This document shows, piece by piece, positions 1 to 6,108 of a DNA stretch of 6,108 nucleotides (its first letter is position 1; every line of letters begins with the position of its first letter). The stretch lies in NCBI GenBank assembly GCA_003139975.1, contig PLHN01000531.1, forward strand, positions 3,715-9,822, read 5' to 3'. The notes below the pieces were generated by a model. The model made no database searches. It was given only the letters and a program-made list of their open reading frames with translations, and had not been told where the DNA came from. This DNA comes from Acidobacteriaceae bacterium (lineage in GTDB: Bacteria; Acidobacteriota; Terriglobia; Terriglobales; Acidobacteriaceae). A program made the translations under genes and the position numbers.

Positions 1-80
1 CGCTTTGCCGTGGCGCGGCCAATGCCCGCCGCCGCCCCGGTAACGATCACTACTTTCTCCCGCAAGCCACTGGGATTCAT
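1..80 (-). CDS. Short-chain dehydrogenase/reductase (SDR), N-terminal fragment
   Basis: Only the first 26 codons are present; the rest lies beyond the left edge. The peptide begins MNPSGLREKVVIVTGAAAGI and continues GRATAK. The stretch VVIVTGAAAGIG is the first beta strand and glycine-rich turn (TGxxxGIG) of the NAD(P)-binding Rossmann fold of classical SDRs, at residues 10-21. SDRs are mostly cytoplasmic, and substrate specificity resides in the missing part, so the reaction cannot be named. The ATG at 80 is preceded by AGGTG at 89-93 with 8 nt spacing, which supports this start and an N-terminus of normal length. The gene follows the receptor gene on the same strand, 67 bp downstream, with a strong stem-loop between them, so co-transcription is possible but may be attenuated. 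Family assignment is firm for so short a piece; the exact enzyme is unknown. Confidence 0.85.
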   Translation of the reverse strand, partial: MNPSGLREKVVIVTGAAAGIGRATAK

Positions 81-109
81 TGCATGCACACCTAAGTCTT
101 ACGGCTGTG

Positions 110-140
110 AAAGCGGGCACGCACGCAGCGTGCCCGCCTT
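110..140 (-). terminator. Stem-loop between receptor and SDR genes, possible terminator
   Basis: A perfect 10-bp inverted repeat (GCGGGCACGC at 113-122, GCGTGCCCGC at 128-137) encloses a 5-nt loop. It lies 8 bp past the end of the receptor gene's stop codon. Read on the minus strand the stem is followed by only TTT and then CAC, so the U-tract is short for an intrinsic terminator. It may terminate partially, protect the 3' end of the receptor mRNA, or be a dispersed palindromic repeat. The structure is directly visible; its role is inferred. Confidence 0.55.
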
Positions 141-147
141 CGATTGG

Positions 148-3100
148 CTAGAAGTTGTACTTCAGCGCGAATTGGATCACTCTGGGCCCCGTGGTGGTTG
201 ACGAGATCTGCCCAAAGTTCCCTGAGGTAACTACATTCACAGGGTTAGCGAAATTCACGTTATTGAACAAGTTGAAGAATTCCGCGCGGAATTCCACCTT
301 CTGGGCTTCGGTGACCGGGAACGCCTTGAAAATCGAAAGATCCGTGTTGATTTGTTTCGGTCCCCGAATGATGTTTCTCCCGAGCGTGCCGAAATCCGTC
401 GTATAGGCGGTAGGAGCAGCAAACGCCGACGTGTCGAAATAGTCCTGCAGTCTGTCGACAACGTTGCCACTCTTAATTGCCGATTGCACTGTCCGGCCGG
501 GCTTCAGGTCGGCTTGGGTGAGCGCAAACAAAGAATCCGAGCCCAGGATCGAGAACGGAACGCCGGATTGCAGGGTGACGATTCCCGACACGCTCCACGA
601 GTTCACCAGACCCTTTGCGAACCCTGATCCGCCATGATAGGCGCCCGGCAGGTTATACAAGAAACTCCCGACAAAGCGATGACGACGGTCGAAATCCGAG
701 AGGCCATGGTTGTGTGCTTCATTCACCATGTCACCCGGGAGCAGCGTGATGTCGCTGACGTCGCTGCCGGAGTAGTCGTCCATCGAGTGGGACCACGTGT
801 AGCTGAGCAACATCTGCAGGCCATAGGAGAAGCGCTTGGTGACCGTTGCCTGGAGAGAGTTGTAACTGGAGTTGGAGTTGCTCTTCATCAGGTAACTGCC
901 CAATCCAGGGGCAGGCAGATCGCCGAAAGCAGGGAAGAGCGGTCCGCCGAAACTTCCGAACGCAGGTGAGCCAGCGAACGAGGGGCCAACCGCCTGATTG
1001 AACGAGAATAAGCGCGGAAACTTGCGTCCCACCGACCCGACATAGCCCAGGTCCAGCATCCAGTTATTGGCGAAGCTGGTTTGTACTCCCAGGTTGAATG
1101 TTTGTGTGTAGGGAATGCTCCAGTCGTGGATGTCTGGATAAAGGCCGGTGGCGGGGACTACGGTTGGCACCGCCGCAGGCGAAAGCCAGGGGGTCTCCGG
1201 CAGCACCGCCGGATATCCGCAAGATTGCCCGTTACAAGCAAAGAGACTGGGATTGCTGCTAACCGTAAGCGGGAACGCGCTAGGCAGCGGAACTTGTACG
1301 AATGGACTTTCGTTCTGCGTGGCCAGCGCGGTCGCTATCATTTCGTAGGGCATATTGAACAATTGGCTGTTATACAACCGCATGTTGGGCCGATCAAAGA
1401 AGATGCCATAGCCTCCACGGAGAACAATCTTGCCGTTATCGGTGAGCTGATAAGCGAAGCCAATCCTCGGCCCGAAGTTCTTGTAATTGGAATTCACCAA
1501 GCCGTCGCTGACTTTGGGGAATCCAGGCAAGTTCCCATTGCCAGCCTGCACGAAGCCGCCGGTGACGATCGAACCGCACGTGAGCACGCCGGCGCCGCAG
1601 CCGCCGGTAACGTAGCTTGCAGGCAGCCCTACAGTCGTGGCCCGCGACGGATCGAAGTCCACAAAGTGGCCATGGGTCTCGGTGGTGGGCCCAAAGTAGT
1701 CATAGCGCACTCCCAGATTGACGGTAAGACGAGAGCTCGCTTTCCAATCGTCCTGGAAGAAAGCGGAGAAATCGTTGGCGCGGTTGTGGAGGCTGTTGGT
1801 GCCCGAACCGATCACAGAAACGCTGGCCATTCCGGCTAGAAAATCCGTGAACGGATTGCCGTTGATGAATCCCGCATAGGCAATTTCGCCGTTGGGGAAT
1901 ACGTCGAAATAGGGAGCGTCCAACTCCTCCCGCTTATATTCGCCGCCGAACTTCATGGTATGCCGGCCCTTCGTCCAAGTCATGGTGTCGCCGGCACTGT
2001 ACATGTTGGTGGCCGCGTAAGTGATGCCCAAAGCAGATGGCCCCAGAGTAAACATGTTCGCAAAAATCATTGTCGGCATTCCCGGGAACAAGCTGCTTAA
2101 CGGAGAGCTAATACCCAAGTCCGCTGAGGTGACGGGTGTCGACGGCTTGCCGGGACCGTAAATGGTGCTCCAGCCGAGGCGGACATCATTCACCATGTGG
2201 TTTGAGATCACGGACGACACACCGAAGGCAAGCACGCGCTGCGCGGTGTCTTCCTCAGTCGGCCATCCCGGCGCCTGCAGCGGGTTGCCGTCGCCGAACT
2301 GGTCGTAGAGAGCCTGATCTTCGCGGTTGAGCGACTGGAAGTATTTGGCGAAGAACCGGTTCGCATTGTTCAGCTTTATATCCAGATTGGTGTTGAACTG
2401 ATCCTCTTTGTAGGTCGAGTTGGAGGGAATCGTGTCCAGCACCGGGGCCATAGTCAGTGCCTGTCCTGCAGTACAAGCAACACCCGCTTGATAGCCCGTT
2501 TGTGTGAAGCCCGGCGCGGAAGGAATCATGTATTGGCCGTTGGGCAGCTTTTGATTCAGTGCCAGGTAGGCCGTGCCCGGATCGAGGAATGGCGCCCCAT
2601 AACACCCAGCAAGCAGCGCCAGCGAGGCGGCATCGCGCTGCGGCCCGAGAAACGGTGGCAGGAAAACTGTAGAGAGCGAGTTCGTCAACGAAGTGCCGTT
2701 GGTTTCACGCGTGCCCTGATAGGAGATAAAGAACCAGGCGCGATCTTTGATGAGCGGGCCGCCAAAGGTGGCGCCAAACTGGTTGCGCCTGTAAGCGGGT
2801 CGCGGCGTGACTACGGGCACCCCATTATTTTTCTCGTAACCATTGAGGAAGAAGTTGTTGGCGTCCAAAACCGTATTGCGCAGGAACTCATACACGTCGC
2901 CATGGAAGCCGTTTGTGCCGGACTTGGTGACTGCAGCCATGTTGCCGCCCGTGTTGCGGCCGGCCGAGGCGTCGTACATGCTTGTCTGCACGATGAATTC
3001 CTGAAGCGAATCGATCGCGGGAACCGCAAGATTCGGGCTTTCGCCAGTGCCAATGGAGTTCGCATCGACGCCGTTGATGATCAGGTCGTTCGAGAGTGCG

Positions 3101-3663
3101 CGCTGGCCGTTGACGTATACGGCCACGTCGCCGCGCCCCAGATCCGAGGAATTCGTTAAAGAACCGGAGGTCCCGGCCGTCAGCGTCAACAACTGTTGGA
3201 AATTATTGGTCGGCAGGGGCAGGTCGCGTATTTGTTGCTCGTCGATAACGCTTCCCCGGCCGGAGCTTTCCGTCTGTACCAGCGGCGATTCTCCGGTCAC
3301 AGAAACGGTGGTCGCCTGGCCGCACACCTTGAGGGCGACATCAGCGACCGTGGTTTCGGTGATCCTCACCACCACGCCTTCCACCTTGGCCGCTGTGAAG
3401 CCGCTCTGCTCCACTTGAATCTGATAGTTGCCGGGTACGAGCAGCGGCAGCGCGTAGCGGCCGTTCGTTCCGGTTACAACCTGCCGGCCCACGCCCGCGT
3501 CGCTGGTCAGAGTCACCTTGGCTCCTACCACCAGGGCGCCAGTAGGGTCAGTCACCGTGCCCACAATCTGACCGGTGGTGGGAGTTTGTGCATATGCGCC
3601 GCCGGCGCATAGGGCGAAAGCCCCGACAATGACGGTGATCGCAACCAACTGACGTATCCGCAT
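148..3663 (-). CDS. TonB-dependent receptor, Oar-like, with carboxypeptidase-regulatory N-terminal domain
   Basis: A 1171-residue outer-membrane protein of the Oar-like TonB-dependent receptor family common in Acidobacteriota. Residues 1-25 form a signal peptide (Arg-containing N-terminus, hydrophobic core, AYA before Q26). Residues about 29-112 match a carboxypeptidase-D regulatory-like beta-sandwich (GQIVGTVTDPTGALVVGAKV). The segment VSVTGESPLVQTESS (120-134) sits where a TonB-box-like linker is expected. The plug spans about 135-250 (VYVNGQRALSNDLIINGVDA). The barrel carries family-typical strands: NQFGATFGGPLIKDRAWFF at 294-312, FFQDDWKASSRLTVNLGVRY at 635-654, and AEFFNLFNNVNFANP near 1127-1141. 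It ends in aromatic F1171 (FALKYNF), as expected for BAM recognition. AGGAGG lies 5 nt before the ATG, which fixes the start. The likely role is TonB-energised import of a large or scarce substrate, possibly oligosaccharide or peptide; the ligand is not predictable. The gene appears intact and follows a TetR gene by 128 bp. Confidence 0.93.
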   Translation of the reverse strand: MRIRQLVAITVIVGAFALCAGGAYAQTPTTGQIVGTVTDPTGALVVGAKVTLTSDAGVGRQVVTGTNGRYALPLLVPGNYQIQVEQSGFTAAKVEGVVVRITETTVADVALKVCGQATTVSVTGESPLVQTESSGRGSVIDEQQIRDLPLPTNNFQQLLTLTAGTSGSLTNSSDLGRGDVAVYVNGQRALSNDLIINGVDANSIGTGESPNLAVPAIDSLQEFIVQTSMYDASAGRNTGGNMAAVTKSGTNGFHGDVYEFLRNTVLDANNFFLNGYEKNNGVPVVTPRPAYRRNQFGATFGGPLIKDRAWFFISYQGTRETNGTSLTNSLSTVFLPPFLGPQRDAASLALLAGCYGAPFLDPGTAYLALNQKLPNGQYMIPSAPGFTQTGYQAGVACTAGQALTMAPVLDTIPSNSTYKEDQFNTNLDIKLNNANRFFAKYFQSLNREDQALYDQFGDGNPLQAPGWPTEEDTAQRVLAFGVSSVISNHMVNDVRLGWSTIYGPGKPSTPVTSADLGISSPLSSLFPGMPTMIFANMFTLGPSALGITYAATNMYSAGDTMTWTKGRHTMKFGGEYKREELDAPYFDVFPNGEIAYAGFINGNPFTDFLAGMASVSVIGSGTNSLHNRANDFSAFFQDDWKASSRLTVNLGVRYDYFGPTTETHGHFVDFDPSRATTVGLPASYVTGGCGAGVLTCGSIVTGGFVQAGNGNLPGFPKVSDGLVNSNYKNFGPRIGFAYQLTDNGKIVLRGGYGIFFDRPNMRLYNSQLFNMPYEMIATALATQNESPFVQVPLPSAFPLTVSSNPSLFACNGQSCGYPAVLPETPWLSPAAVPTVVPATGLYPDIHDWSIPYTQTFNLGVQTSFANNWMLDLGYVGSVGRKFPRLFSFNQAVGPSFAGSPAFGSFGGPLFPAFGDLPAPGLGSYLMKSNSNSSYNSLQATVTKRFSYGLQMLLSYTWSHSMDDYSGSDVSDITLLPGDMVNEAHNHGLSDFDRRHRFVGSFLYNLPGAYHGGSGFAKGLVNSWSVSGIVTLQSGVPFSILGSDSLFALTQADLKPGRTVQSAIKSGNVVDRLQDYFDTSAFAAPTAYTTDFGTLGRNIIRGPKQINTDLSIFKAFPVTEAQKVEFRAEFFNLFNNVNFANPVNVVTSGNFGQISSTTTGPRVIQFALKYNF

Positions 3664-3668
3664 AACTT

Positions 3669-3674
3669 CCTCCT
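3669..3674 (-). promoter_or_regulatory. Strong Shine-Dalgarno of the receptor gene
   Basis: The minus strand reads AGGAGG, then AAGTT, then the ATG at 3663. This full-consensus ribosome binding site with 5-nt spacing decides the receptor's start codon and suggests efficient translation. Confidence 0.85.
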
Positions 3675-3690
3675 ATGCTGCTTCAGTTTT

Positions 3691-3708
3691 TCGCCTGCAC
3701 CCAGGCGA
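3691..3708 (-). promoter_or_regulatory. Short hairpin in the leader of the receptor gene
   Basis: A perfect 7-bp inverted repeat, TCGCCTG and CAGGCGA with a 4-nt loop, lies 17 nt upstream of the receptor's AGGAGG on the minus strand. There it is followed by an A-run, not a T-run, so it is not an intrinsic terminator in the direction of the gene. It could shape the leader RNA close to the ribosome binding site or be chance. I found no convincing sigma-70 promoter in 3664-3791, so the receptor may depend on read-through from the TetR gene or on another sigma factor. Confidence 0.3.
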
Positions 3709-3791
3709 GGCCCTCTGCTACATCGCCTCTTCCGCGCTCGTCACGCCGAATTCCCATCCGACAAAAATCTCCCACCCTGCGACCACTTGCC

Positions 3792-4427
3792 CTATCCCTT
3801 GGCCGGCCCGGGACGATCCCAAAGCCCTCGGGTCATCATCTGGATGATCTGGGAAACGGCCTTCTGATCCGACGTTCCCAGAGGCTCTTTCACGTTGAAA
3901 ACTTTCTGTAGCAAAAAATAATTGAAAAATTGCAGATAGATGGCGGTAATTGCCAAAGCAGGATCGACGCCGCCCCAGGCTCCGCGGCGTGTCGACGAGT
4001 GCAGGCGTTCGCCGAGCGCGGCTTCCATCTTCTTCGCAAATTGGTGGAAACTGCCCGCAAAGTGCCGGTTGCGGAACTCCACTACGTCGATGTACATCAA
4101 CCGCCAATAGTCCGGCATGCTGAACACGATGTCGTGCACCGACCAGGCGAGCCGTTCCAGTTCAGCGGGGTCGAAAACGTCGCCCAGGCCCGCCATAAAC
4201 TCATTGCGTTTTTCCGCCATGCGCGCCTCAAAGCGCTTGATCAGGCTGATGTAGATGGCTTCCTTGGTTTTGTAGTGGTTATAGATATTCCCGATCGAAT
4301 AGCCCGACGCTTGGGCGATGTCGCGCATCGAGGTCCCATGGTAGCCCTGGTGGATGAACGTTTTCAGGGCGGCGGCCTCGATCTTCTTCTTGGCGCGTTC
4401 GGCGTCACGCGTGTTTGCGGCGGGCAT
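3792..4427 (-). CDS. TetR/AcrR-family transcriptional regulator
   Basis: A 211-residue protein, the usual length for TetR regulators. Residues about 12-59 form the N-terminal DNA-binding domain: helix 1 is rich in Lys/Ala (KKKIEAAALKTFIHQGYHGT), followed by the diagnostic helix-turn-helix TSMRDIAQASGYSIGNIYNH and YKTKEAIY. Residues about 65-205 are a helical ligand-binding and dimerisation domain with many aromatic residues (MPDYWRLMYIDVVEF, YLQFFNYFLLQKVF), consistent with a hydrophobic effector; the effector itself cannot be named. The ATG at 4427 has GGAAGG 4 nt upstream. Immediately before it lie a good promoter and two matching palindromic sites, so it very likely represses itself. The receptor gene lies 128 bp downstream on the same strand and is a plausible regulated partner, which remains inference. 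Confidence 0.95.
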   Translation of the reverse strand: MPAANTRDAERAKKKIEAAALKTFIHQGYHGTSMRDIAQASGYSIGNIYNHYKTKEAIYISLIKRFEARMAEKRNEFMAGLGDVFDPAELERLAWSVHDIVFSMPDYWRLMYIDVVEFRNRHFAGSFHQFAKKMEAALGERLHSSTRRGAWGGVDPALAITAIYLQFFNYFLLQKVFNVKEPLGTSDQKAVSQIIQMMTRGLWDRPGPAKG

Positions 4428-4440
4428 TCAACCTTCCAAC

Positions 4441-4462
4441 CAAACGATCGACCGTTCTGTTG
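4441..4462. promoter_or_regulatory. Second TetR operator-like palindrome (O2)
   Basis: The core GATCG-AC-CGTTC at 4446-4457 matches four of five arm pairs, with an outer CAA/TTG pairing at 4441-4443 and 4460-4462. The 17 nt at 4444-4460 match the upstream site O1 (4470-4486) at 15 of 17 positions in the same orientation, centre-to-centre 26 bp. It lies in the predicted leader just ahead of the TetR ribosome binding site. The repeat is visible directly; its operator function is inferred. Confidence 0.65.
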
Positions 4463-4468
4463 TAACGA

Positions 4469-4486
4469 AACGAACGACCGTTCTTT
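4469..4486. promoter_or_regulatory. Primary TetR operator-like palindrome (O1)
   Basis: GAACG-AC-CGTTC at 4472-4483 is a perfect 5-bp-arm palindrome with a 2-nt centre; AA/TT extend it to 4469-4486 with a single mismatched pair. This style of site is typical of TetR-family operators. It overlaps the TetR gene's -10 element and the predicted transcription start near 4477, so a bound dimer would block RNA polymerase. Confidence 0.75.
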
Positions 4487-4512
4487 ATCCGTCATTTGGG
4501 TTAATTTGTCAA
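4484..4512 (-). promoter_or_regulatory. Sigma-70-type promoter of the TetR gene
   Basis: On the minus strand a perfect -35 TTGACA (plus-strand positions 4507-4512) is followed, after 17 bp, by GATAAA (4484-4489), a 4 of 6 match to the -10 consensus. This predicts a start near 4477 and a leader of about 50 nt before the ATG at 4427. The -10 overlaps operator O1. Confidence 0.7.
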
Positions 4513-4917
4513 GAGTGTACCAGCGGGCTATGGATACCTTAGCCTAGCCGGGGCGATGCGTCGGAGACGAGGCCATGATCTTCCGCGCCTAAAGTCAGAT
4601 GTGCCGTTTGAGCCCTGCGCTTGCATGGGTGCCTAGCTTCTGAACCAGCATAAATATCGAAGTTCTTGCCCAACGAAGAGCGCGGGACCATTTACAAAAT
4701 CGACTACACCGATATGACGGACAAACCAGATTCCTCGGCAGTTGCAAGCTGTTGAACTACAAAGAAATCGTGAGTGCCGCCATTGCCAACCGACTGCGGC
4801 CACCCGTGATCGGCAGTCCATTGCTTTTGCCGCGTCATCAAGAATGTGGTCACACTCCCGAATTCGACAGGAACTCAGTAATCGCGCAGAAATAACAGGC
4901 GGGTGATATTAGGCGGA
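4513..4917. other. Gap with no convincing gene
   Basis: About 400 bp lie between the TetR promoter and the E2 stop codon. No open frame with a credible start, ribosome binding site and recognisable domain was found on either strand, and there is no clear intrinsic terminator after the E2 gene. Two short plus-strand stretches read as protein-like text in different frames: 4654-4755 (KFLPNEERGTIYKIDYTDM within it) and 4749-4895 (LLNYKEIVSAAIANRLRPPV within it). They could be remnants of a decayed, frameshifted gene, but I do not recognise a family and chance is possible. Confidence 0.5.
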
Positions 4918-6108
4918 TCAAGCCTCGCGGTCTACTAGCCATTGCTGCGGGCTGCCGATCGCGTCGACGAGATCACGCAGAAATTCCGCGGCCTGCGCTC
5001 CATCCACCACGCGGTGATCGCTTGAAAGAGTCAAGGTCATCATGGGTCGGATGCCGACGCGAGCATCGGGACCGACACCGACGGGCATGGCCCGGTCGGC
5101 GATGGCTCCGACGGCAAGAATTGCAGCTTGCGGTGGGATGATGATCGCGGTAAACGCATCTACGCCGAACATGCCGAGATTGCTGATCGTGAAAGTACCG
5201 CCCGCGATGTCGGCTGGGATCAACCTGCCGCTGCGTGCTCGCTCCGCAAGATCGCGCCGCCGCTCGGCGATCTCGCCGAGATCGGTCTGGTTGGCATTGT
5301 GAATCACCGGCGCCACGACGCCAGCCTCGACGGCGATCGCTAGTCCAATGTTGATTTCGTTATTGGCACGAACACCGTTACCGGTCCAGCTAGAGTTCAT
5401 GCGCGGGTGCTTCTGGAGGACGCGGGCAGCCAGCGCCGCGAGCAGATCGGTGTGCGTGAGTTTCACCGCACGCAATCGCTCAATTTCTGGACCGAACTTT
5501 TCTCGCGCCTCGTTCAGAGCGCCAGCATCCACCTCGCGGACGACGAAGAAATGGGGAACGGTCGTCCAGCTTTGTGTGGTGCGTTCCGCCATGAGCCGCG
5601 AGACGGAGCTACAGCGGTCAACTTTCGTAGGTGTGCTTGCCTTGGATTCCGCGGCGGCGAGAATATCGGAAGCGAGAATCTCTCCGCCAGGTCCCGACCC
5701 GCGGACATTCGACAGATTGACACCGCGTTCGTTGGCGAGCCGCCTCGCCTTGGGGGAAATCCTGACGGGCTGAGATGACGACTGCGTTGGACTCGCAGCC
5801 GGCGTCGCCGATGCGACAGAATGGGCGGCTCCTGTGATCTTTCTACCCGATGTAGCGGCGGCTTCATCCGCCGGAAGAATTTCTCCGCGAGGCACGATCC
5901 AAGCGATGATTTGGCCAACCGGCACTTCGGTCCCAGCCTGGACCTTGACGTCGGCCAGGACGCCGTCGCCGGGGGATTCGATCTCCATCACGGCTTTGTC
6001 GGTTTCGACCTCCAGCAGAGGCTCGCCTTTGGCGATGGACTCGCCTTCTTTTTTCAGCCACGAAATGAGTTTGCCAGTCTCCTGGGCCATTTCGAGCGCG
6101 GGCATAAC
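4918..6108 (-). CDS. Dihydrolipoamide acyltransferase (E2) of a 2-oxoacid dehydrogenase complex, 5' end outside window
   Basis: This is the core acyltransferase that passes an acyl group from E1 via a swinging lipoyl arm to CoA; E3 reoxidises the lipoamide. Residues below count from the Met at 6105. The lipoyl domain spans about 1-75, with the lipoylated lysine K37 in EVETDKAVMEIES. An Ala/Ser/Pro/Thr-rich linker covers about 80-113. The E3/E1 peripheral-subunit-binding domain is at about 115-151 (ISPKARRLANERGVN, GSGPGGEI). The catalytic acetyltransferase domain occupies about 165-395, with TFTISNLGMFGVDAFTAI and the active-site motif DHRVVDG (H364, D368). The Met at 6105 is probably not the start: family members usually have a few residues before MPAL, and the preceding codon here is an in-frame Val. 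Pyruvate is the likeliest substrate, but acetoin or branched-chain complexes cannot be excluded. E1 genes may lie upstream, beyond the edge. It looks unrelated to the TetR/receptor locus. Confidence 0.95.
   Translation of the reverse strand, partial: VMPALEMAQETGKLISWLKKEGESIAKGEPLLEVETDKAVMEIESPGDGVLADVKVQAGTEVPVGQIIAWIVPRGEILPADEAAATSGRKITGAAHSVASATPAASPTQSSSQPVRISPKARRLANERGVNLSNVRGSGPGGEILASDILAAAESKASTPTKVDRCSSVSRLMAERTTQSWTTVPHFFVVREVDAGALNEAREKFGPEIERLRAVKLTHTDLLAALAARVLQKHPRMNSSWTGNGVRANNEINIGLAIAVEAGVVAPVIHNANQTDLGEIAERRRDLAERARSGRLIPADIAGGTFTISNLGMFGVDAFTAIIIPPQAAILAVGAIADRAMPVGVGPDARVGIRPMMTLTLSSDHRVVDGAQAAEFLRDLVDAIGSPQQWLVDREA

Noticed and set aside
1081..1839. A 252-codon plus-strand open frame antisense to the receptor gene
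   Set aside because: It lies wholly within the receptor gene, whose signal peptide, plug and barrel motifs are unmistakable. The translation has no recognisable domain and is Gly/Arg/Ala/Val-rich, as expected for an antisense shadow in GC-rich DNA.
2488..3159. A 223-codon plus-strand open frame antisense to the receptor gene
   Set aside because: Its translation is Arg/Val/Ala-rich without a recognisable domain, and it overlaps the conserved plug-encoding region. It is a shadow of the minus-strand gene.
3463..3480. A CGTTC-containing stretch resembling a TetR half-site inside the receptor gene
   Set aside because: Only a half-site is present, without the inverted arm, and it lies in coding sequence near the receptor's start. 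This is most likely chance.
4460..4488. A possible divergent plus-strand promoter (TTGTAA, 17 bp, CTTTAT)
   Set aside because: Both elements match the consensus poorly, and no plus-strand gene lies downstream to be served by it.
3930..4547. A 205-codon plus-strand open frame antisense to the TetR gene
   Set aside because: It mirrors the TetR coding sequence and runs through the promoter and operators. The minus-strand protein has a clear TetR helix-turn-helix, while the plus-strand product has no recognisable features.
4633..4821. A 62-codon minus-strand open frame in the gap
   Set aside because: The product is Cys/Trp/Arg-rich without a pattern I recognise and without a good ribosome binding site. 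The opposite strand reads more like protein in the same interval.
4797..4823. An inverted repeat in the gap as a terminator for the E2 gene (GACTGC and GCAGTC arms)
   Set aside because: The stem is only 6 bp with a loop of about 15 nt, it lies some 100 bp past the stop codon, and there is no T-run.

Overview
The window looks like chromosomal DNA from a moderately GC-rich Gram-negative bacterium, most probably an Acidobacteriota member (Terriglobia/Solibacter-like). This is inferred mainly from the large Oar-like TonB-dependent receptor with an N-terminal carboxypeptidase-regulatory domain, a protein type greatly expanded in that phylum. The lineage is an inference, since no rRNA or other marker is present.

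All recognisable genes lie on the minus strand. Read in the direction of transcription (right to left), they are: (1) a dihydrolipoamide acyltransferase (E2) of a 2-oxoacid dehydrogenase complex (4918-6108), whose true start lies beyond the right edge; (2) a gap of about 490 bp with no convincing gene, which holds a strong promoter and two near-identical operator-like sites just in front of the next gene; (3) a TetR-family repressor (3792-4427); (4) a 128-bp spacer with a small hairpin and a strong ribosome binding site; (5) a 1171-residue outer-membrane TonB-dependent receptor (148-3663); (6) a 67-bp spacer containing a perfect 10-bp stem-loop; and (7) the first 26 codons of a short-chain dehydrogenase/reductase (1-80), cut by the left edge.

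The best-supported regulatory feature is the TetR promoter. A consensus -35 and a reasonable -10 are separated by 17 bp. One palindromic operator overlaps the -10 and predicted start site, and a second copy lies 26 bp further downstream in the leader. This is a classic layout for TetR autorepression. The order TetR - receptor - SDR suggests, without proving, a ligand-controlled uptake and oxidoreduction locus. No similar operator is visible in front of the receptor, so any control of it would have to come by read-through from the TetR promoter or from a diverged site. The E2 gene is probably a separate unit belonging to central metabolism.

I found no mobile element, CRISPR array, tRNA or rRNA, and nothing that clearly amounts to an undescribed system.
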